The notes beneath the pieces are model-generated. The model saw nothing but the letters and a program-made list of their open reading frames with translations, was not told the origin of the DNA and made no database searches. Both the position numbers and the translations under genes were made by a program. DNA of 10,221 bases from an uncultured Collinsella sp. (GTDB taxonomy: Bacteria > Actinomycetota > Coriobacteriia > Coriobacteriales > Coriobacteriaceae). Below, piece after piece: positions 6,707-10,221 of the stretch. The stretch covers positions 1-10,221 of the forward strand of contig CABRZC010000068.1 in NCBI GenBank assembly GCA_902475375.1, in the 5' to 3' direction. Within the stretch, counting starts at the first letter, position 1. Every line of letters starts with the position of its first letter.

Positions 6707-7848
6707 CCGTTCATGTGGGCCTTGATGGCCTCGACTACGGCCCTGCGTACGATATCCATGAGGAGCAGGGCAAGCGCGAGGCAAAGGCTCATAAGGATTC
6801 CGAGCAAAATAGCGGCGGCTGGACGGGGGTCTCCCGTTTGGATGCCCGTCGCCATGCTGTAGATTGCATTGTCGAAGATGGGCCGCCAGACGTTGCAGGT
6901 AAACGACTGCACGGCGTAGAAAGCGAGCGTTCCTGCGGCGAGAGATATGATTGTCTTGTCTGCAACTGGGACTTCGTGGCGCGGCTGATGGAGCGCTGCG
7001 GCGGCAACGGATGCGGTGGCCAAGATAAAGGATATGACGGAAGCGGACTTGTAGGAGAGCTTCCAGAGCGCGTCGTACTGGCTATTTGCCGATAGCAGAA
7101 GCTCGAGCGCGATGGTGGCGGCAACGAGTCCGATGAGTACGATCTTGGATTTTTGAGCGCAGGACGCGTTGCCGTGACATTCGAGGACAAAGCGCATTTC
7201 TCCAGCTGCAATAAACGCGACCAGGTAGGTAACGGCGCTCATGAGCTTGCGCCATAAAACGATGCCAGCCGCTTCGTTCGCCGTCGCCGCGATGTAGCAG
7301 TTGATTCCAAATGTTGTGAACGTGAGGAGCGCTACGACAAACGGGGCCCTTTTGCTGCCGATCTGCTGTCGTATCAGCGCAATCACTGGGACGAGCAACA
7401 CGGATGCCGCGTAGACCCAGATAAACTCGATGCCCAACGTGAGCCAGCCAATCTCGTGTAGTGAGATTTCGGGCAGGGGATAGACGTACATCGAAACAAG
7501 CAAGCAAGCTGAGCAATAAAAGAGCGTGGGCAAGACGATCTTCTTGAGGCGCTCAAGCGATTTGAGCGTGAGACTCTGCGCGGATGAACCGTTTTTGATG
7601 GCGCGTATCGCCGAGGGAATCAGGAAGTACCCCGAGATCATAAAGAAGACCTCGTTGGCCCAACAGCCCAGCAGATTGATAAAGCCGAGTGCGCCGGAGT
7701 AAGGGAAGGCGGCGAGCGGCGCATATTCCGGTAGGCCGGTGCAGACGGCTTGGAAGGTCCACTGAAACGTGTGGAATACGGCAATCCCAGCGACCGCGAC
7801 CAAGCGAAGCGCTTCGATGGATATGTTGCGTGCGGCTTTGGGCTGCAT
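6703..7848 (-). CDS. Acyltransferase-3 family membrane protein (O-acetyltransferase-like)
   Basis: 381 residues with about ten membrane segments. The N-terminus NISIEALRLVAVAGIAVFH holds Arg15 and His26, which is the R-X10-H motif of the acyltransferase-3 family (PF01757). NEVFFMISGYFL at 65-76 is the family's second recognisable segment. Members move acyl groups, usually acetyl or succinyl, across the membrane onto exported polysaccharides, lipid-linked sugars or peptidoglycan. Length is normal for a stand-alone member without a fused SGNH domain. The start is set by AAAGGA a few bases upstream of the ATG (complement at 7846-7848). The gene diverges from the glycosyltransferase operon at 7960, and a shared 111-base spacer lies between them. 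Joint action on the same glycan is a reasonable inference, not shown. The substrate is unknown. Confidence 0.88.
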   Translation of the reverse strand: MQPKAARNISIEALRLVAVAGIAVFHTFQWTFQAVCTGLPEYAPLAAFPYSGALGFINLLGCWANEVFFMISGYFLIPSAIRAIKNGSSAQSLTLKSLERLKKIVLPTLFYCSACLLVSMYVYPLPEISLHEIGWLTLGIEFIWVYAASVLLVPVIALIRQQIGSKRAPFVVALLTFTTFGINCYIAATANEAAGIVLWRKLMSAVTYLVAFIAAGEMRFVLECHGNASCAQKSKIVLIGLVAATIALELLLSANSQYDALWKLSYKSASVISFILATASVAAAALHQPRHEVPVADKTIISLAAGTLAFYAVQSFTCNVWRPIFDNAIYSMATGIQTGDPRPAAAILLGILMSLCLALALLLMDIVRRAVVEAIKAHMNG

Positions 7849-7867
7849 GACGTCCTTTCGTATCGGT

Positions 7868-7896
7868 TTGCCTCTGCGGGCTCCATAGATTATATA
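7868..7896 (+). promoter_or_regulatory. Candidate promoter for the two-glycosyltransferase operon
   Basis: TTGCCT at 7868-7873 and TATATA at 7891-7896 are 17 bases apart. That predicts a start site near 7903 and a leader of about 57 bases before the TTG start at 7960. Both boxes are imperfect. Confidence 0.4.
7889..7894 (-). promoter_or_regulatory. Minus-strand -10 box TATAAT for the acyltransferase gene
   Basis: ATTATA on the plus strand reads as a perfect TATAAT on the minus strand, 40 bases upstream of the acyltransferase ATG. No clear -35 is seen; the expected position is occupied by GTCGTC-like sequence. It overlaps the plus-strand promoter, so the two transcripts would compete for the same DNA. 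Confidence 0.45.
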
Positions 7897-7898
7897 AA

Positions 7899-7910
7899 CG
7901 CCCGCGGGCG
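7899..7910. promoter_or_regulatory. Perfect 12-bp GC palindrome between divergent promoters
   Basis: CGCCCGCGGGCG is self-complementary. It falls in the -35/-10 spacer of the minus-strand promoter and at the predicted start site of the plus-strand promoter. One bound protein there could affect both genes. GC richness makes chance occurrence less surprising than for a mixed-base palindrome. Confidence 0.35.
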
Positions 7911-7948
7911 GGACGACCCTTTGATACCATTAACGGCAGGTATTTCCT

Positions 7949-7954
7949 AAGGAG
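7949..7954 (+). promoter_or_regulatory. Ribosome binding site AAGGAG that supports a TTG start
   Basis: AAGGAG lies five bases before TTG at 7960. No ATG or GTG in frame is as well placed, so the rare TTG start is accepted. Confidence 0.75.
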
Positions 7955-7959
7955 CACAT

Positions 7960-9063
7960 TTGTCTACTAATTCCTCTGGCAGCCCTGTCCTGTCGCTGCT
8001 TATTCCCATCTACAACGTTGAGCGCTACCTGCGCGAGTGCCTCAATTCCGCCGTGGCGCAGACGCTCAACGACATCGAGATCATCTGCATCAACGATGGC
8101 TCTACTGATAGCTCGCCGGATATCATCCGCGAGTACATGGAGCGCGACTCCCGCGTCAAGATGATTGACAAGACCAACAGTGGCTACGGCGACTCGATGA
8201 ACCGCGGGCTCGAGATGGCGCGTGGCAAGTACGTGGGCATTCTGGAGTCCGATGACTTTATGGCGCCCGATGCGATGGAGAAGCTCGTGGCAGCGGCCGA
8301 GCGCAATGGTGCCGACTTTGCGAAGGCGAATTTTGACCTGTATTGGTCGAAGCCGGAGGAGCGCCGAGAGCTGATGGAACTCTTTAAAGCCAAGGACTGC
8401 GGCAAGCCGGTTCACCCGAGCGACACCGTCGATGCCTTCGCGCTTAAGCCCTCGATTTGGTCTGCGGTGTATCGTCGAGACTTCTTGAACCGTAATGCCA
8501 TTCGTTTCTTGCCGACGCCTGGCGCTGCGTTTCAGGACGCCTCGTTTACCTTTAAGGTGTTCGCCCTTGCCGATGCCGCGGTTTACCTGCATGATTCCGT
8601 GCTTTCATATCGCCAGGATAACGAGGGCTCTTCGGTCAATTCGCCCAATAAAGTTCATTGCGTTAATGATGAGTATGCCGAGATTCATCGCTGGATTGTT
8701 GAGGATTATGCCGAGACGCACTCTTCGCTGGACGTTGCCAAGCTGCTTAGGTTTGCAAATATCATTAAATACGATTCGTATATGTGGAGCTACATTCGCC
8801 TGAATCCCAAGTTTTACGCTGAGTTTTTGGACCGTATGGCCCAGGAGTTCCGCGGCGCGCTTGAGGTCCATGAGTTTGAGCTCACGGATCTTAAGCCGTG
8901 GAAGCGCGCAAACCTGAAGGCCATTGTCAACGATCCGCAAAAGTGGCTGACTGAATCTGAGGATTTTGCCGGTGCCGGCGCTTTGGGTCGCGCGAGGCAT
9001 TATGCGCGCATCGGCGGCCCGGGCGTGGTTGCCGCATTCGTCCTGGATGCAATTAAGAAGTAG
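7960..9063 (+). CDS. Family 2 glycosyltransferase
   Basis: 367 residues from a TTG start. The N-terminal GT-A domain shows LLIPIYNVERYLREC (13-27), DIEIICINDGSTD (38-50), the NSGYGDSMNRGL segment (73-84) that contacts the nucleotide sugar, and GILESDDF with the metal-binding SDD at 97-99. A later FQDASF block resembles the E/Q-D position that holds the acceptor base in this family. The C-terminal third has no recognised domain and may bind acceptor or membrane. NSGYGDSMNRG, in place of the commoner NGGLSxARN, places it in a different subgroup from the next gene. It is the first gene of a two-gene operon; the next ATG is seven bases after its stop. The likely job is adding one sugar to a lipid-linked surface glycan. 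The sugar is unknown. Confidence 0.9.
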   Translation: MSTNSSGSPVLSLLIPIYNVERYLRECLNSAVAQTLNDIEIICINDGSTDSSPDIIREYMERDSRVKMIDKTNSGYGDSMNRGLEMARGKYVGILESDDFMAPDAMEKLVAAAERNGADFAKANFDLYWSKPEERRELMELFKAKDCGKPVHPSDTVDAFALKPSIWSAVYRRDFLNRNAIRFLPTPGAAFQDASFTFKVFALADAAVYLHDSVLSYRQDNEGSSVNSPNKVHCVNDEYAEIHRWIVEDYAETHSSLDVAKLLRFANIIKYDSYMWSYIRLNPKFYAEFLDRMAQEFRGALEVHEFELTDLKPWKRANLKAIVNDPQKWLTESEDFAGAGALGRARHYARIGGPGVVAAFVLDAIKK

Positions 9064-9070
9064 GGAAATT

Positions 9071-10117
9071 ATGGCAAACCCAAGGGTTTCATTTATTGTT
9101 CCGGTCTATAACACCCAGGAATTCCTGCCTCGTTGTCTTGACTCCCTTTTGGGGCAGACCTGTCCGGATATCGAGATCGTGGTTGTTAACGACGGATCGC
9201 CGGATGACTCTGCTGCGATTATTGGCAAGTATGTGTGCAAGGACTCTCGCGTGTGCGTTGTCGAGAAATCTAACGGCGGACTGTCGTCTGCCCGTAATGC
9301 GGGCATGGATGTTGCGCGCGGCGATATTATCGACTTCGTCGATTCGGACGATTACGTCGAGCCTAATCTTGCCGAGTTCTTGGTCGATACGTTTGCTAAG
9401 GAGCATCCCGAGATTGTTGTGTTTGGAGCTGAGTGCGAGCCTGCCGAGTTGGCTTCTGAGCGCATCAAGCAGCTACTTTCTCCTGAAGCGCGCAGATTTG
9501 AGTCATTTGATCCGGCCCTGCTGTTTTCCGCGAATGCGCAGCCCTATGTCTGGCGTGCGGCATACTCTCGCGAGCTGATTGAGCGTATGTCTTTGCGTTT
9601 TGCCGAAAATGTCCGGTTTGCCGAGGACGTTGTGTTTCAACTTGAATCGTATCCGCTGTCTGTCAGGACGGTCCTTGCGCCCGAGAGGCTGTATCACTAC
9701 GTGATGCAGGAAAAGTCGCTGACGCATGTGTTTAACGCCGGCGCCAAGCGCATGGACAAGGTCGATGCCCATTTGCTGGTGCTTCATGAAGTGCTGGAGC
9801 GCTGGGACAGGCGAGGACTGCTGGATTTGTGCCCCGGTGAGCTTGTGACGTGGTTCTTGGATCTGGTTGTGTTCGACCTTGCGCGCTTGGATGCAGGGGA
9901 CTATGCCGCGGTTGCCGCTCGCGTTAAGGATGAGCTTGAGGGGCATTTGGCGCAGGATTGGCCGGGGTTGCCTGCAAAAGCGACTGTTCGTCGCGTGTCG
10001 GACAAGATTGCAGATGGATCGAGGGTTTCGATGTTTGATGCCGCGCGGATGTATCTTGCGACCCGTGGGCTCATGAGCTGCTTGGAAAAAGTAATCAGTT
10101 TAAGCCATTGGAGATGA
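9071..10117 (+). CDS. Family 2 glycosyltransferase
   Basis: 348 residues from ATG at 9071, with AGGGAA overlapping the upstream stop as ribosome binding site. An in-frame ATG at 8966 would overlap the previous gene by about 100 bases and add non-family residues, so it is rejected. GT-A motifs are textbook: VSFIVPVYNTQEFLPRC (6-22), IEIVVVNDGSPDDS (34-47), NGGLSSARNAGMDVARG (68-84) and FVDSDDYV (89-96) with the metal-binding DSDD. FAEDVVF further on supplies the E-D pair commonly serving as catalytic base. The C-terminal region is probably amphipathic and is not assignable. It is translated with the preceding glycosyltransferase and probably acts on the same glycan in a consecutive step. No terminator is visible after it, and the next gene has its own promoter. 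Confidence 0.92.
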   Translation: MANPRVSFIVPVYNTQEFLPRCLDSLLGQTCPDIEIVVVNDGSPDDSAAIIGKYVCKDSRVCVVEKSNGGLSSARNAGMDVARGDIIDFVDSDDYVEPNLAEFLVDTFAKEHPEIVVFGAECEPAELASERIKQLLSPEARRFESFDPALLFSANAQPYVWRAAYSRELIERMSLRFAENVRFAEDVVFQLESYPLSVRTVLAPERLYHYVMQEKSLTHVFNAGAKRMDKVDAHLLVLHEVLERWDRRGLLDLCPGELVTWFLDLVVFDLARLDAGDYAAVAARVKDELEGHLAQDWPGLPAKATVRRVSDKIADGSRVSMFDAARMYLATRGLMSCLEKVISLSHWR

Positions 10118-10121
10118 GCGC

Positions 10122-10150
10122 TTGGCTAAACAGTTATACCGATTTATAAA
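10122..10150 (+). promoter_or_regulatory. Promoter of the DUF4238 gene
   Basis: TTGGCT at 10122-10127, a 17-base spacer and TATAAA at 10145-10150 give a good sigma-70-type promoter. The start site would be near 10157, about 15 bases before the ATG at 10172. It begins five bases after the stop of the glycosyltransferase gene. Confidence 0.55.
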
Positions 10151-10171
10151 ATGACTTTTGTTGGGATTTGT

Positions 10172-10221
10172 ATGGCTAAAGCAAAGAAGCACCACCTTGT
10201 TCCAAAGTGCTATTTAAAAGC
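10172..10221 (+). CDS. DUF4238 domain protein, N-terminal fragment cut by window edge
   Basis: Only 16 full codons are visible: MAKAKKHHLVPKCYLK. A GGGA ribosome binding site lies five bases upstream. The K-x-H-H-x-V-P-x-x-Y-L-K pattern near the N-terminus is the hallmark of DUF4238 proteins, whose family typically opens with HHYVPxFYL. The function of the family is unknown. The paired histidines have led to suggestions of a nuclease, which I cannot support from this fragment. The surrounding DNA is clearly more AT-rich than the glycosyltransferase genes, which fits an accessory or transferred gene. The call rests on a short but distinctive stretch. Confidence 0.7.
   Translation, partial: MAKAKKHHLVPKCYLK

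Noticed and set aside
6628..7095. 155-codon plus-strand open frame across the acyltransferase gene
   Set aside because: It is antisense to a confidently identified membrane protein gene and shows no family pattern.
8966..9070. Upstream ATG at 8966 for the second glycosyltransferase of the operon
   Set aside because: It would overlap the preceding gene by about 100 bases. ATG 9071 has a ribosome binding site and begins directly at the family's first strand.
10102..10127. Possible terminator after the last glycosyltransferase gene
   Set aside because: AGCCA and TGGCT can pair, but only over five bases with a loop of about 17 and no T-tract. The TTGGCT part is better explained as a -35 box.
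1..10221. CRISPR array, tRNA, rRNA or insertion sequence
   Set aside because: No regularly spaced repeats, no cloverleaf-like sequences, no transposase motifs and no terminal inverted repeats were seen on either strand.

Overview
The window looks like chromosomal DNA of a high-GC Gram-positive gut actinobacterium, most likely a Collinsella-like member of the Coriobacteriia. The pointers are a wall-anchored protein with an MPKTG sorting motif, AAGGA-type ribosome binding sites with frequent GTG and TTG starts, and several family 2 glycosyltransferases interleaved with membrane proteins. This assignment is inference; there is no rRNA or housekeeping marker here.

Layout: (1) 2-325, the end of a HEPN-type nucleotidyltransferase substrate-binding protein with an intact RX4HXY motif, probably the toxin-like half of an HI0073/HI0074 or MntA/HepT pair. 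(2) 452-2086, a secreted, sortase-anchored protein with a lysozyme or transglycosylase-like domain on a long low-complexity stalk, closed by a strong intrinsic terminator at 2120-2157. (3) 2288-4084, an AAA-ATPase-like / PDDEXK family protein whose key catalytic positions appear to be lost. (4) 4109-5128 (minus), a GlfT-like family 2 glycosyltransferase. (5) 5366-6706, an uncharacterised polytopic membrane protein, possibly GT-C like. (6) 6703-7848 (minus), an acyltransferase-3 membrane enzyme. (7) 7960-9063 and 9071-10117, two family 2 glycosyltransferases in a tight two-gene operon. (8) 10172 to the right edge, the first codons of a DUF4238 protein with its own promoter, in AT-rich DNA.

Items 4 to 7 together look like a cell-surface polysaccharide modification neighbourhood: three cytoplasmic sugar transferases, one O-acyltransferase-like membrane enzyme and one unknown membrane protein. 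They are not one operon. They alternate in orientation, and the two divergent intergenic spaces (5129-5365 and 7849-7959) hold palindromes placed where operators would be expected. The two ends of the window (HEPN protein and DUF4238) have the flavour of accessory genes.

I did not find a clearly new multi-gene system. The best candidates for a second look are the apparently catalytically degenerate AAA-ATPase-like protein, the wall-anchored lysozyme-like protein, the perfect palindrome over the predicted start site of the glycosyltransferase transcript, and the unknown membrane protein.
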